A stretch of 64,000 bases of DNA. It comes from Dendrolimus kikuchii (Eukaryota > Arthropoda > Insecta > Lepidoptera > Lasiocampidae). The translations under genes were made by a program, and so were the position numbers. Location of the stretch: assembly GCA_019925095.2 (NCBI GenBank), contig CM034395.1, positions 11,205,713 to 11,269,712 on the forward strand, given 5' to 3'. Every line of letters begins with the position of its first letter. Positions within the stretch are counted from its first letter, which is position 1. The notes beneath the pieces are model-generated. The model saw only the letters and a list, made by a program, of their open reading frames with translations. It made no database searches and had not been told where the DNA came from. Shown one piece after another: positions 32,149 to 44,025 of the stretch.

Positions 32149-32361
32149 TAAGGCTCGATGCATACTATAATGCCGTTCACTGTTCACAACAGATCCGATC
32201 TCATTTCAGTCAAATATTGTTTTCGTCGAACCGGTACCGGCGCGATATAGGAACTAGATCGATACGATAGTCAGAATAAGAATATTAGACTGGACTGGGA
32301 ACGGACTGAGACCGGAGCGAGATTGAACCGTGAATATTATCACAGTGTGAATTAAGCCTTA
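32149..32361. mobile_element. MITE with imperfect ~33-bp terminal inverted repeats
   Basis: The left end 'TAAGGCTCGATGCATACTAT' pairs with the inverted right end 'TAAGGCTTAATTCACACTGT'. It is 213 bp, with an internal GC-richer part full of ACCGG/CCGGAG motifs that resembles a common lepidopteran MITE. There is no coding content and the target duplication is unclear. Confidence 0.6.
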
Positions 32362-33694
32362 TCGTCAAACAACGAAGTCAGTAAGATCCCTTAGGGGTCA
32401 TTACTAATCACGTCTGAAAGACAGTTCGTGTAAGCCGGTGTGTGCGGCCACCCTCTTAATAGCGAAAGTGCTCCGCTAAAGGGCGCCACTAGGTCTTATC
32501 TCGCCGCTTCCGACAACGTCGACTTACATTTAATTGTTCAAGTTTTATTGTAGCCACCATAATAGCAATAGGCTAAGAACTGATATCGAGCCTTTGAATA
32601 ACATTACTGATATTAACTTCCCGCAGAGGCCGTAATTACTAACATGCATTAAACTTTGTTTCGAAGTAGAACAGAGTACGGCTGTCGGTTTTGCTTACTG
32701 TTAAAAAGAGCAGATGTTCAATTTAATCTCATAAAGTAGCCTTTGTTCCATTTCTAATCATAAAATATAGGTAGACTGTTGTTTAAGGGAAAAATAATAT
32801 TTTAGCAAAACTTACCCTTGCGAAAAGATTTATGAAACTAACCCAATATACTTTGTGGAAGGGCGGGATTTTTTCTATTCTATTGCAGTGGAGGTTATAA
32901 CGAGTAAGTTAACTATAAGACCATTAAGTTAAAAAACAACAAGAAAGCCATTGGCTCATGCAGCATAGAAGTACAGCCCGGAGAACAATTCAATTTACTT
33001 TTATAGCCTTTTCTGATCCCCCCGTACGGATCAGATTTCTTGCCGGGAACTAATCATCGAATCCACGCCTTGATTCGTTATCTGTTCCAAGTGTTCCAAC
33101 GAACTGATTGCTTTTAAATCCTAAGGCTTAACTATAAAACACAAGTTTTGATGGTGTATTGAATATGGAATATTCGATCATATGACATAAAGCAGAAAAC
33201 AAATCATCGTAAAATTGGAAATTTATTTTACGAATCTTATTCAGAAGCATAAATACTTACTTAGTTCAGTAAACAAAGATAAACATCTCTGTATGTAAAG
33301 TTCTCTGTGAAACTAATCATGTGCGAGGAACTACGTAAACCAAGAGAGCAAGGTAGTTTGAAAAATTATTCTCAGAGGAGAACCCTTCCTGCAGCCTTTT
33401 TCTTTTTGTTACCTTGAATTGCCTAAACTATCAGTCTCTTAATTTAAAACCCAACCCAGAGATTAGGTAAAAGAATATACCTATAATTTTCATTTTACTT
33501 AAGAATTCTGTTAAATGAATGTGAGCAGGAGCATGTGATTTTATTTTCATTATTTTTACACACATTGTGGTTTTTTCCGACATATGTTTGGATTATAACA
33601 AACAAACGGTCGTGTGCGGATCGGGCTCCTATTCCTTTTTAAATAAAAATACAGCGGAAATAAGCCTTTTCTAAAACCACAAACTGTTTCTTTT
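32362..33694. other. Unrecognised intergenic sequence
   Basis: About 1.3 kb. A GC-richer patch at 32390-32520 ('AAGGGCGCCACTAGGTC') has no match noticed elsewhere. No genes. Confidence 0.4.
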
Positions 33695-35198
33695 CTAGAT
33701 ATTCTTATACATTCATTTGCCTTACTGATGGTTAAAATCCCTATTAATATTATAAATGCGAAAGTAACTCTGTCTGTCTGTTCGGTTTTACGGAAAAAAC
33801 TATGGCACCAATTCGGCTGAAACTCAATATATATATATATATTCGATGCCGAGGATGAACATAGGATATCTATCTATTTTTATCCCAATAAATGGGATCA
33901 TTTCCGGTTGAAAATTATATTTGTCTCACTGTTTGTTATGCTTTTACGGAAAAACTTTTGAACTGATTTAGATGAATTTCGGTATATTTGTAAATTTAAT
34001 ACCAAGGGTAGACAAGGGTTAGTTTTCATTCCGGATTATAGGATAGATTTATGTAAAGGTTATCCCAAAAAATATGATAGGTTTTTTATTTGTGGTTTGC
34101 TATTTTCGTCATTTTGTTTGTTTTGGTGGTTTAGGTAGTTCTGGTCGTTTCCGTAGTTTTGGTAGTATTAGTAGTTGTGGTAGTTTTGGTACAGATAGAT
34201 AGACGGGTGATATATGAACAGAACTAAAACGGGTTGAAATAGAGGATAAAAGTTTGTATGAGAGACCAAACATTTCTCAAGGTTATAGATACAAGAATTC
34301 ATGATCTATAAAAAAATGCGGTAGTAACTCGATCTGTCTGTCTGAATACCGAAAAAGGACAGTTACTTTTATCTCAGATAATGGGCTAGGTTTTGGGATA
34401 GATTTATGTATATAAAGATTATTCCACTAAATAAGATAGGTTTTATTTCTTTGTGATTTGCTATTTTCGTAATTTTAATTATTTTAGTTATTTTGGTAAA
34501 TATGGTAATTTTTGTAGTTTTGGTCGTTTTGATCATTTTTGAAAATGGGCATAGATACTTTTCATCTCGGGAGATGGAAGTTTGCGATATAAAATGGAGT
34601 AAATATGAACATAAAAATATAATACAACTAGCTGATCCGGCAAACTTCGTGCCGCCTCAGAATCAGTAAATAAAAAATCTGAATGTAAATTGCAGAATGT
34701 TTCAACTTTATAGAAATGTGGTCAAAACTTAACCGGAATGAATAAAAAAAGTTTGACATTCAAAACCAAAAAAATGAAAAAAACTTCTTTTAAATTTAAT
34801 TTAAGTTCTGAACGACGGGATGACTATCAAATGTTTGATAGGTAGGAATAGTTTCTAAACAGAATGTTTCAACTTTAGTAAAAAACGTGGTCAAAACTTA
34901 ACCGGAACGAACATCAAACGTTTGACATTCAAAACCAAAAGAAATTAAAAAAACAACTTCACTTTTAAATTTAATTTCATTTATGAACGACGGGACGAAC
35001 ATCAAATGTTTGACAGGTAGGAATAGTTTCTAAGGGAAAGCGAAATTGTTGTTTTTACTATATTCCAAGCATTTTTTTCATATTTACTCACCTTTTAAAC
35101 CTTCCCTGAACTTCCACAAATAATTCAAAATTTAAATTATCCAAATCAGTCCTGCCGTTCCCAAGTTTAAGCGAGACTAACGACATGCAATTGTTTTA

Positions 35199-35206
35199 TA
35201 TATATA

Positions 35207-35303
<97 letters not shown>

Positions 35304-35312
35304 ATATATCTG
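35199..35312. repeat. (TA)n microsatellite
   Basis: Nearly pure TA over about 110 bp with a few AAATAAA interruptions; part of the 5' region of Helitron F. Confidence 0.95.
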
Positions 35313-35319
35313 ATATAGA

Positions 35320-35906
35320 AAGAAGAGTGAATTTGGGGAATAATGGAGCGTTAGGTTAACTTCTAGGCGCTAAGAACCTCAGCCAGAAGGCCCAGCTTGC
35401 CATACACAACGCGGTGCTGGTACCTGCGCTCACGTATGGAAGCGAGAGTTGGGTATGTAAGAGCATGAAAGTAGAGTAAATGCGGTCGAGATGCGAGCAC
35501 TATCGAAAATCTGCGGAGTGACGCTCGCGGACCGCGTTCGTAATACCGAAGTAAAAAAGAGAGTTGGTCTGAAAGAGAGTGTCGGGGTGAAGGTAAGGAA
35601 AGGAATGCTCCGGTGGTTCGGGCATGTGGAAAGAATGCATGATGAAAGAATGACTAAACAGATATACAATGCAAAAGTGGATGGATGCAAAAGTCGTGAA
35701 GGCCACGACACACCTTCCATGATCAAATTGATCGTGTACTAGCAGAAGGTGATGTCAGAAGCCTTAAGAACAGACGAGCTTGCATGACAAGAGTTATGAA
35801 TGTCAAAGAGGCAAGTGAGGTGTGTAAGAATAAGCGCCTGAATGGCGCTCTGTTGTTCGTGCCTACCCCGCAAGGGAACTGGCGTGAAGTTATGTATGTA
35901 TGTATA
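35320..35906 (+). pseudogene. LINE 3' fragment (family E), end of RT ORF plus (TATG)n tail
   Basis: Frames give 'VPALTYGSESWVCKSMKVE', 'MRALSKICGVTLADRVRNTE', 'VKKRVGLKESVGVKVRKGML', 'RWFGHVERMHDERMTKQIYN', and after a frameshift 'FHDQIDRVLAEGDVRSLKNR' and 'RACMTRVMNVKEASEVC'. This is the C-terminal part of a lepidopteran non-LTR retrotransposon polyprotein. It ends TACCCCGCAAGGGAACTGGC then a TATG/TGTA microsatellite tail. The clade is not assigned (RTE/R4/Jockey-like). It is inserted in the TA tract of Helitron F and is itself the source type for the scraps at 32002 and 44358. Confidence 0.75.
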
Positions 35907-36193
35907 TAGATGTAACTTGTATTAACGATTGTTCTTTAAACAAGAGGTACGAACCTGAGATTGATCCGTTGCGCAGCCGCGGGGTAAACTCTAGTTTGAC
36001 ATAAACTCCATAAAAGTAATGTCCATTTTGTACCATGGTCTAAGGATGGATATTAAGTTATAGAAACAAAGCTTACGTCAACAATATTAACAAATGATAA
36101 TAATACACAGTAAAACTATTCACAGTGTCAGTTGAAATAACCTCGCAAATGGCATTAGTATTCATTAAGCTCCCCTGAACTAGCAGCATTCTA

Positions 36194-36610
36194 AGTGTGG
36201 CGACACATTTGTCGAAAGTTCGGCGCTTAAAGTTCGACTAAATGCGCCATCAATGTTTTTCACCTATGACATATCAGCCGAAATTTCGTGGCGTTCGGCG
36301 TAATGCCGAACCTTTCCTCTATCGACGATTTCTGCGAGAATGCTTTCAATGTATTTTGTATAGCAATCAACTCATCATGCGACTCATTACACGTTCGAAA
36401 GTTCGGCAAACGTAGTTGAACATTCAAAGTATGCTCTTCCTATGTGGCTCGGCGGCAGTAAGCGAAGAGCGGCAACACGACACCAGGTGAACTTCGCGCT
36501 GCATAATTCCGACTGTCCGGCGCAATTAGTGTGCTATACCGACCGAATACTAAGACCAGTCAGTCGACGAAGTGTCGGCACCGTATCTTTGACGGGTGTG
36601 TCGCTACACT
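36194..36610. mobile_element. MITE with AGTGTNGCGACAC terminal inverted repeats
   Basis: The left end AGTGTGGCGACACAT and the inverted right end AGTGTAGCGACACAC match at 13 of the first 14 bases. It is 417 bp, with several internal inverted 'CGAAAGTTCGGC/GCCGAACTT' blocks. It resembles a common lepidopteran hAT-like MITE. Non-coding. Confidence 0.65.
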
Positions 36611-36989
36611 AATTATCCAGTTGAAACCTGGAGTATCCATAATGGGTATACCATGTTCGAGGATTCTGATAATAGTTTGAGGTCGCCGGAGTGCACATTC
36701 TAATTTCAGCTCAGAATTGAACTTTTCAATAAAAGATCAGATTTGCGAGTGATAATTTTGGTTTTGTGTTATTCTTATTATTTAAACTTATATTTCTTCT
36801 GGTATATTACGCAAGTATATTTCGGAATTGTATTCCGTGTGGTATTCTTGTATAAAAAGTGTATTAATTTTTATACTATGTGAGTATAATTAGTATAATG
36901 CTTTATGCCTATGCTACCATTGTGGAATATCTTATAAGAGTCGGTGTTTCTCGAAAAATACAATTGGATATCTTTCCTGTTTGAATAGC

Positions 36990-37525
36990 TAAATGCGAAA
37001 GTAACTCTGTCTGCCTGTTACGCTTTCACGGAAAAACTATTGGTCCGATTTGTCTGAAACTCAGTATATATTTTCGATGCCGAGGATGAACATAGGGTTC
37101 TTTTTATCCCGATAAAAGGAATAAAAATATATTTGTCTCTTTGTTTGTTATGTTTTTACGGAAAAACTATTGGAGCGATTTAGCTGAAATTAGGTATATA
37201 TTTAATTTTAATGCCGAGGGTGGACAAGGGATACTTTTCATCCCCGATAATGGGATAGATTTATGTAAAAGTTATCCCAAAAAGTAGGATTTTTGGTTTG
37301 GTTTTTTGTGATTTGCCATTTTCGTCATTTTAATTATTTTAGTAATTATGGTAATTTTGGTAGTTTTAGTCTTTTTTGGTCGTTTTGGTCATTTAGGTCA
37401 TTTTTGAAAATGGGCATAGATTCTTTTCATCCCGGGAGATGGGATAGTTTGCGATGTAAAATGAAGTGAATTTTACGGGTAAATAGAGCTAACATAAATA
37501 TTTACTACAATGTAACCTGTATAGA
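36990..37525 (+). mobile_element. Helitron family A, copy 5 (truncated at both ends)
   Basis: It begins within the family start at 'AAATGCGAAAGTAACTCTGT' and shares 'AAACTATTGGTCCGATTTGT' and 'GATAATGGGATAGATTTATG'. The tandem slot (about 37315-37400) holds 'TTTTGGTCGTTTTGGTCATT'-like units. The 3' hairpin and CTAG are missing; the family sequence stops soon after 'ACAATGTAACCTGTAT'. Confidence 0.7.
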
Positions 37526-39857
37526 GTCGGTTCCGTATTTATAATATTGGCCTAATTGAGATTTGGCTAAAGAAAAGGATATCTATTAATAAAATAAAGT
37601 AAAATAGTCTTTTTTTCAAACACCTATAACATTTGTTTTGTAGAAAAATTGGACTAAGTTTTATGAGTTGGCTTCTGAACGCGCTGTAGGTTTATCGTAG
37701 AACCCAAGTAAATTTTATCGTTTCGCTAAACAGAGCATGTCAGATTTTGCATGAATGTTATTTTTGTTTTACGTGGTAAGCTGTGTGATTTGATATTTTA
37801 AAGTTTTTTAGACATACTAATATTATAAACCACGGAAGAAGAAATATGGATGACAATAACCCAATAAAAGACGTAAAAATTCATGAATCCCAATGCCCCT
37901 TTTACATTATGATCAAATCTACGACAGCTGGCTTGAAAGTAGTGAGGGACGTGTGTAGCACGAATAGGTAAACACAACTTATCTGAGCATTAATACCTAC
38001 CTATGTTGTTTACTTTCCTTGACCTCTTTTGCTTGCTGCTGTAGAAATGGGCATAAAGTAAACGATGGGTTAGATTGTCTGAAAGCAGAAACAAACATCA
38101 AAATAAATTCACTTTTACATTTGTATGGGCAACAAACTTCAAAGAACATCCGATTTCATATAATTAATCCTTTGGCTGGTTGTAGAGTACACTCGAGGCA
38201 ATTTATTAGTATAGTTAGTAAATCTCATTTACAACATCACACAAGTCATTTAATCTCATTTTTGTGTTAGTATTGAACTCGGTTGGCATATTAGAGTGGA
38301 CAGATGGCAAACCCGACTACTCCCATGCTGCCGCAACCGCGACGCGTCATTCATGTGTTTGCTTAATCACATTATCAAACAGGGAGTAACGTATAAGCTG
38401 AAGCTATACAGACATTACCTACATAACATCATTCAATTATTTATTATCTGTAATGTGGCGTTAATTCGTCATGGTCCACCGGAATTAACTCTACTGTCCA
38501 CATACTAATCTGTGCATCGACATTGCTATCATATACTTTTTTTGTTTCTACATCTCCAAACTGCCTTAACATTTCCTTTTGAACACATGTTTAAATATCT
38601 TCTTTCCGTCCATAATTTGCTCCTATCGTATAGCTTAACCTGACATACTTATTTCACAGTTCTCATTTCTCTAGTATGAAGAGATTATTCAATGTAAATG
38701 AAGCGCAGTTGTGTACCAAGATCGTAGTACCTAGAAATCCGTCGTCCATGTCTATCTATATGGAAAACAGGCACGATAATATATATGTGCATTTATATTT
38801 ATTTATTTTCATATTATTGATGCAACCGAAAGGATTCTCTTTCGTATTCATTACATGACTGACTCTGCTTCAACAGCCGGATATAGATTAAAACCCTCCT
38901 GACCATCGGTGCTAGAGACGTGGAAGGATAGCTTTGCCAACAATTCCATTATGACAAGTGTTGGATCGTCCAAAAGCGAACACGGAACCCCGCCCCTTAT
39001 AGAACAACTGGCGTCCAATCCAGTCGGATCCAACCACGTCAAAACCGCTACAACTAAATTTTACTAAGAGTATTGTATAAATCAAAAGTATATGTTTTCG
39101 CTTAACTAAGTTAAACGCTCATTTCATATATATTTATTTAAAGACTGGTTGTTTAAGTAGTGACAGGCAAATAAATAACAATTAGCTTAATTTTACAACG
39201 CTGTTCAGAAGACAGCAAAACAACCCTAAGTTATTCCTGCTTTTGTTTACCTTAAAATAAAAAAAACAGAAAGAATATAAATAAGGGTCGACGTATTGTG
39301 GGAACTATAAAAATGTTGCGAACTCATTTTCCACGGCGCCAATATAAGATAATAGGGTGGGTCAGGCTGTTCAACTAAATCTGTTCCTATTTATGGTAAT
39401 AGAGTCCGACGTTCATTCCAGAACAGTTCTGACAAGGTAAGTGCTTCACTATTTGGAACATATTTAGTTAGTAATGTGCCTATGTACAGATATTATATAT
39501 GTATAGATATTGTATATGTATAAGATATTGTATATGTATAGATAGTATATGTATTTATTATACCAGGTTCTAACGGACGTTACAATTTGAAATCAAACTA
39601 ATTACAAATTATTAAATATAACTAAATATCTCAAATCAAATTATTTATTTGCTTAAAAATGTGGATAAAAAAACCTTAGATGACAATATAATATTGAAAA
39701 ATGAATATTAAAATAGATATTCAATCTATTATAGACTATCGTAAAAACCCTTTATAAGGACATCAAAGGGAAGTGACAAACATAACATACTAAGCGGACG
39801 TCATACAGAGCACAAAGCATATACATACATACTTAGAAAATGATTATTATCAACAAT
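37526..39857. other. Mostly unrecognised intergenic sequence
   Basis: About 2.3 kb with a diverged LINE tail at 38700-38790 (see 18560-18668) and short TATGTATA repeats near 39490-39560. No gene recognised. Confidence 0.4.
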
Positions 39858-40690
39858 CAACCTCTAGTGCGTGCCTCTTATTAAATAACAGGCGTTAATA
39901 CAGGTTACATTGCATTATATTGTTATGTTAGTGCTTCATTTTATATCGCAAACTGTCCCATCGCCTGGGATGAAAAGTATCTATGTCCATTTTCGCTATT
40001 CAGACAGACAGATCGAGTTACTATTGCATTTTTTTATAGATTATGAATTTCGCCCATACAAACTTTTATCTCCAATTACAAACCGTTTTAGTTTTATTCC
40101 CATATCCCCGTCTATATCTATGTAAACTACATAAACGACCACAACTATAAAAACTACAAAACCTACCATAACTACTAAAAAAACTAAAACTATCAACCAA
40201 AATACTAAAACTGCCAAAACTACCGAACTACCAAAACTACCAAATCTACCAAAACTACTAAAACTACCTAAACGACCAAAATGACCAAATTGACCAAAAT
40301 AAACGAAATGACGAAAATGGCAAACCACAAATAAAAAAACTTATCATATTTTGTGGGATAGCCTTTACATGAATATCCCGAATCTGTTCTATAATCTGGG
40401 ATGAAAAGTATCCCTTATCCACCCTCGGTATAAAATTTACATATGTACTGAATTTCAGCCAAATAGGTCCATTAGTTTTTCCGTAAAAGCATAACAAACA
40501 GAGAGACAAATATATTTTTATCCCGGAAACGATCCCATTTTTCGGGATAAAGAGTATCCTATAATTATACTCGGCATCGAATATATATACTGAGTTTCAG
40601 CCAAATCGGTCCAGAAGTTTTTCCGTGAAAACGGAACAGACAGACGGACAGACAGTGTTACTTTCGCCTTTATAATATTAGTGTTAGGGA
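39858..40690 (-). mobile_element. Helitron family A, copy 3
   Basis: On the minus strand it starts TCCCTAACACTAATATTATA at 40690 and shares the family blocks 'AAATCGGTCCAGAAGTTTTT' and 'CCCGGAAACGATCCCATTT'. Its 3' end is cut just before the hairpin (CCTCTAGTGCGTGCCTC at about 39861-39877). The tandem slot at 40125-40310 carries degenerate 'AAAACTACCAAAACTAC' units, different again from copies 1 and 2. Confidence 0.8.
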
Positions 40691-41409
40691 CTGTATGAAT
40701 TTAGATTATAATACTGAAAAAATACGCTGGACAACGATGGTGAAAATACATATATTTGGTAACTATCAACAGAAATGTCATTCTCTTATAATTAAAATAA
40801 ATTTAAAAATAAATATACGAAAGAGTTCGTAACAATTAGTAAGGATAATTAATACATTTTGTTCCATGTATCATTAACCATAAGAATTGCATTTAGAACT
40901 GTTATTTTTGTAGAAGAATTATTTTGATTAGAATCAAGGCATTGGATCGTTTTAAGCACAAGATTCTTAGAAAAATTGCTATCATTGTCGCTATAACCGG
41001 ACAAAAATTAAAAAATAGGTTATAATAAGCGACATGTCACTATAAGCGACGTTATTATATCCGACTTTGTTGTAAAGAATATTATATGAAAACCAAAGCT
41101 GAGTAATTACTTCATATAGGCGGAGTCATAATAATCGGGTTCTACTGTATGTACCAAATCACTGTCAGAAGGAAGGATGTTTAGAAGGCTATGAGGAAAG
41201 TAGAGACTAGGATATCTGGCTCATACCTGGAATAAAAGCATAACTGACAGTGAAGGTACTGACTGACAATGAACGTATCACAATACTTATAACTAATAGA
41301 TACGTATTTACTAGTGTGTTCAAACAAAAGTCTTTTAAGATAATAATTGAAAAGACACTTAGGGCTAATTTTTCAATCACTAAATAAAAGTTATTTATAG
41401 AATAAAACA
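40691..41409. other. Unrecognised; includes 'GTCGCTATAACC' repeat block
   Basis: At about 40985-41150 there is a minor repeat with 'GCGACATGTCACTATAAGCG' and 'CGGGTTCTACTGTA' that resembles a known lepidopteran interspersed repeat. The rest is AT-rich and unrecognised. Confidence 0.35.
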
Positions 41410-41469
41410 CAAGATGGAAAAATTAAAAATGTCAGTTGAATGAATATAAGCTTTTTTAAAAAGGTTTTT

Positions 41470-41765
41470 TAATACAAGCTTTTGAGATCCTGGATATCAT
41501 GTAGCAGCAGAGTGCTAGCCAAGACAAGTAAAACGTGCCCAAACACGACGGGTCTATCTTGTTCAGTACAGGAGTTCCTATGGCTACCTTCCGACTCCAT
41601 CATCAGATCAGCTCCATGGTACCATATTATTGCATTTTCACGCGGTATACATATGCGTGCAAAATTTCAGCTCAATCGGAAACCGGGAAGTTGGTCAAAT
41701 TTAACTTGCAAGATTCCACCCGAACTTACATACATACATACATCCATTGCAAGTAAAATAAAAGC
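41470..41765 (+). repeat. RTE-type LINE 3' UTR with (ACAT)n tail
   Basis: 'CCTATGGCTACCTTCCGACT', 'CAGATCAGCTCCATGGTACC', 'AAATTTCAGCTCAATCGGAA' and (CATA)n at the end are the 3' UTR of an RTE-like element widespread in Lepidoptera. No ORF remains. The open frames across it are incidental. Confidence 0.65.
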
Positions 41766-41899
41766 TTGTAAGAACATTTGAATTGTATCACTTTTGAATT
41801 CAATCAGGTTATAATTTATTTTATTGTACTAAGTAAATATATATACAGAAAAACAAAAACAGATTAATTTAAACAACGCAAACCTTTCTTTTAATCACT

Positions 41900-42160
41900 G
41901 AAAACATTTGTTTTATTAGCATAGTTCAAACAGGCAGCAGCAAACCTCGTTAGTAGCTAGCCGTAGCACGCGTAGTTCGTAGCAAATGGAGTTAGTCTCT
42001 GAATAATCCATTGAAGACCAAAGTGGCTGCAGATTCGGTCTTTTGGTCCATACACCCTCAAAATTTTGAGGTGGTTTGGACCAAACTGACCCCAGATTCC
42101 GATTCAACGCATCGAAATACATAAGAATTGATGGGTCTGGTCAAAAGTACAAACCACTTT
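41900..42160. other. Moderately GC-rich block, unrecognised
   Basis: It contains 'GGACCAAACTGACCCCAGAT' and 'CAAATGGAGTTAGTCTCTGA'. A minus-strand frame of 68 codons has no resemblance I can name. Possibly an old retroelement piece. Confidence 0.3.
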
Positions 42161-42299
42161 TTACTTTTTGTGGGCCGGTGTTATTGATATTAAAATTTTG
42201 TTTGTATATAGATGTTTTATGAAATCTAATAACATATTATAACAACTATTAGTAAATTAATAGATACGTTTCTTACTCTGTAATTGTTATAAACCGAGA

Positions 42300-42545
42300 A
42301 CACCACAAGCTCCTTCCGCTCTTGACTGAGATCATGATCCCCACGAGGGCCTTAAAGAACATCAAGGTAATGGATAACCATTATCTTGTTTTTTTTGGCT
42401 TCGCGGTGTGCTCTGCAACGCCTCGACATTAAGCTTCCAGACTCCAGATCGTGCCTGGCTTGATCGTATGTAGACCAGTCCAGCAAATGCTGAATGGTTT
42501 CCGGTATTTCGTCATCACAAGCGCATGCTGGACTGTCCTTGCATA
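42300..42545 (-). pseudogene. LINE ORF C-terminal fragment (zinc-binding region)
   Basis: The minus strand reads 'SPACACDDEIPETIQHLL', 'STYDQARHDLES' and, after frame changes, 'KALVGIMI'. The C-x-C...H...(C) pattern before 'YDQARHDLE' is the usual C-terminal zinc-binding end of Jockey/R1-type reverse transcriptases. Short, frameshifted and 5'-truncated. Confidence 0.6.
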
Positions 42546-42859
42546 TAAATAGTGTTAAAATGACATACACATATGTATTCGTATACATACAACTCCACAC
42601 ACATACACTACTAAAATCATATAATATTACTAAATAACACATATTATATGCATATTAATATAATAGATTGGGGAAATAGTCTTTTCGCATATAGTATGTA
42701 TGAACTTTGTAATAAGATCTCTTTGGGTATACCATTTGTATCTGGCTAGTTTTGGTATCATTAAAAAGTTTTAATTTTAAAGAAGACAATTCCAAATTCA
42801 AATTAGGAAAATGTGTGATTTTCATTTGTTTATCTTATTGTTAAAACGAGTGAATCTAA

Positions 42860-44025
42860 TGAAGAAATTCGATACATTTTAAAATTTTACTACAAAAAAG
42901 GTAAAAATGCAACACAAGCCGCGAAAAAAAATTGTGATGTTTATGGACCTAATGCAGTATCTGTGAGAGTAGCGCAAATTTGGTTTAAGCATTTTCAATC
43001 TGGAAATTTTGATATCAAAGATGCACGTCGCTCTGGTCGCCCTGTTACGGACAAAATTGATGCCATTTTTGAAAAAGTGGAGCAAGATCGGCATATTAGT
43101 AGTTATGATGTAGTTGGAGAACAGGGAATTGACCACAAAACGGCTTTGGCGCATTTGAATAAAGCTGGGTACACAAAAAGCTCGATATTTGGGTGCCTCA
43201 TGAGCTCACTGAAAAAAACCTAATGAACCGTGTACTCATTTGTGATTCTTTATTACGACGTAATGAAACCGAACCATTTTTGAAGAAGCTGATAACTGGT
43301 GATGAGAAGTGGATCACGTACGACAAGAACGTGCGAAAAAGATCGTGGTCAAAGGCCGGTCAGGCTTCACAGACTGTGGCGAAACCCGGGTTAACTCGCA
43401 ACAAGGTGATGCTGTGTGTATGATGGAATTGGAAGGGCATTATTCATTATGAGCTGTTACCGCCAGGCAGGACTATTGATTCTGAACTGTACTGCGAACA
43501 ACTGATGAGATTAAAGCAAAAAGTTGAGAGAAAGCGGCCGGAATTAATCAACAGAAGGGATGTGGTTTTTCATCATGATAGCGCTAGACCTCACACATCT
43601 TTAGCCACTCAGCAAAAATTACGAGAGTTTGGCTGGAAGGTGTTAATGCATCCACCGTATAGTCTTTCGATTGCGGACAGAGCACTGCCAAGAGCATACT
43701 ATTGCTGCAGTGTTATCGCCCCCGACCGACGCGTGTCGTTCCCCTAGCAACGGCCCAGTTTGTGCGTAAATCAGTTAAGCATTTTCCCTCGCCTCAAAAA
43801 AAAAAAACCACCGTATAGTCCTGACCTTGCACCTTCAGATTTTTACCTGTTTCGGTCTCTGAACAATTCCTTAGGCAGTGTCAGGTTAACATCACGAGAG
43901 GACTGCCAAAACCACTTGTCGCAGTTTTTTGATCAGAAACCACAATTTTTTTATAGAAATGGGATCACGTCCCTATCTACAAGATGGCAAAAAGTTATTC
44001 AACAAAATGGCACCTACATACTTTA
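42860..44025 (+). pseudogene. Mariner transposase (DD34D), disrupted
   Basis: HTH region 'VAQIWFKHFQSGNFDIKDAR' and 'RRSGRPVTDKID', linker 'WVPHELTEKNLMNR', first catalytic Asp in 'LITGDEKWITYD', second in 'VFHHDSARPHTS', third in 'YSPDLAPSDFYLF'. C-terminus 'RWQKVIQQNGTYIL' with a stop at about 44026. All three catalytic Asp are kept, but there is a frameshift near 43200, a stop (TGA) near 43425 after 'NKVMLCV', and the SINE splits the D-D interval at 43664. Not functional. Confidence 0.88.
43665..43807 (+). mobile_element. SINE-like retroposon inside mariner ORF, perfect target duplication
   Basis: 143 bp with a 12-bp A-tail (43796-43807), flanked by 'CCACCGTATAGTC' at 43652-43664 and 43808-43820. 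The mariner copy at 54.5 kb shows the uninterrupted site. The 3' end 'GCATTTTCCCTCGCCTC' before the A-run matches the end of family D ('GCATTTTCCCCGCCTC', 58311-58674), but the upstream 110 bp ('TATTGCTGCAGTGTTATCGC', 'CCGACGCGTGTCGTTCCCCT') do not match D. I do not recognise the body. Confidence 0.88.

Larger units (their letters stand above)
34628..35910 (-). mobile_element. Helitron family F nested in Helitron A4
   Basis: On the minus strand the 3' end reads 'GAAGTTTGCCGGATCAGCTAG' up to 34628 with T next, and the 5' end is A|TC at 35911/35910. Removing it restores the family A sequence 'ATACAATGTAACTTGTATTA'. It contains two direct repeats of 167 bp (34693-34859 and 34860 to about 35030, each starting CAGAATGTTTCAACTTTA), a TA microsatellite and, inside the TA tract, a LINE fragment. 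Confidence 0.7.
33738..35994 (+). mobile_element. Helitron family A, copy 4 (plus orientation, hosts nested elements)
   Basis: It starts TCCCTATTAATATTATAAAT after A (33737) and ends with GC-rich 'GCGCAGCCGCGGGGTAAACT' and CTAG at 35991-35994 before T. Its tandem-repeat slot (about 34090-34200) holds short 'TTTTGGTAGT'-like units. A partial second pass of the family body (34260-34620) follows. It is interrupted at 34628-35910 by Helitron F. Without that insert it would be about 970 bp. Confidence 0.85.
33695..36055. mobile_element. Palindromic MITE, family M copy 3, split by nested Helitrons
   Basis: The left half (about 33695-33737, 'CATTTGCCTTACTGATGG' then TTAAAA) and the right half (35995 to about 36055, 'TTTGACATAAACTCCATAAA') join to give the family M centre ('TTAAAATTTGACATAAG' in the other copies) once 33738-35994 is removed. 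This gives an internal empty-site proof of the Helitron A4 boundaries. Confidence 0.75.

Noticed and set aside
41482..41781. 99-codon frame at 41.5 kb
   Set aside because: Lies across the 3' UTR of an RTE-type LINE; non-coding in that family.
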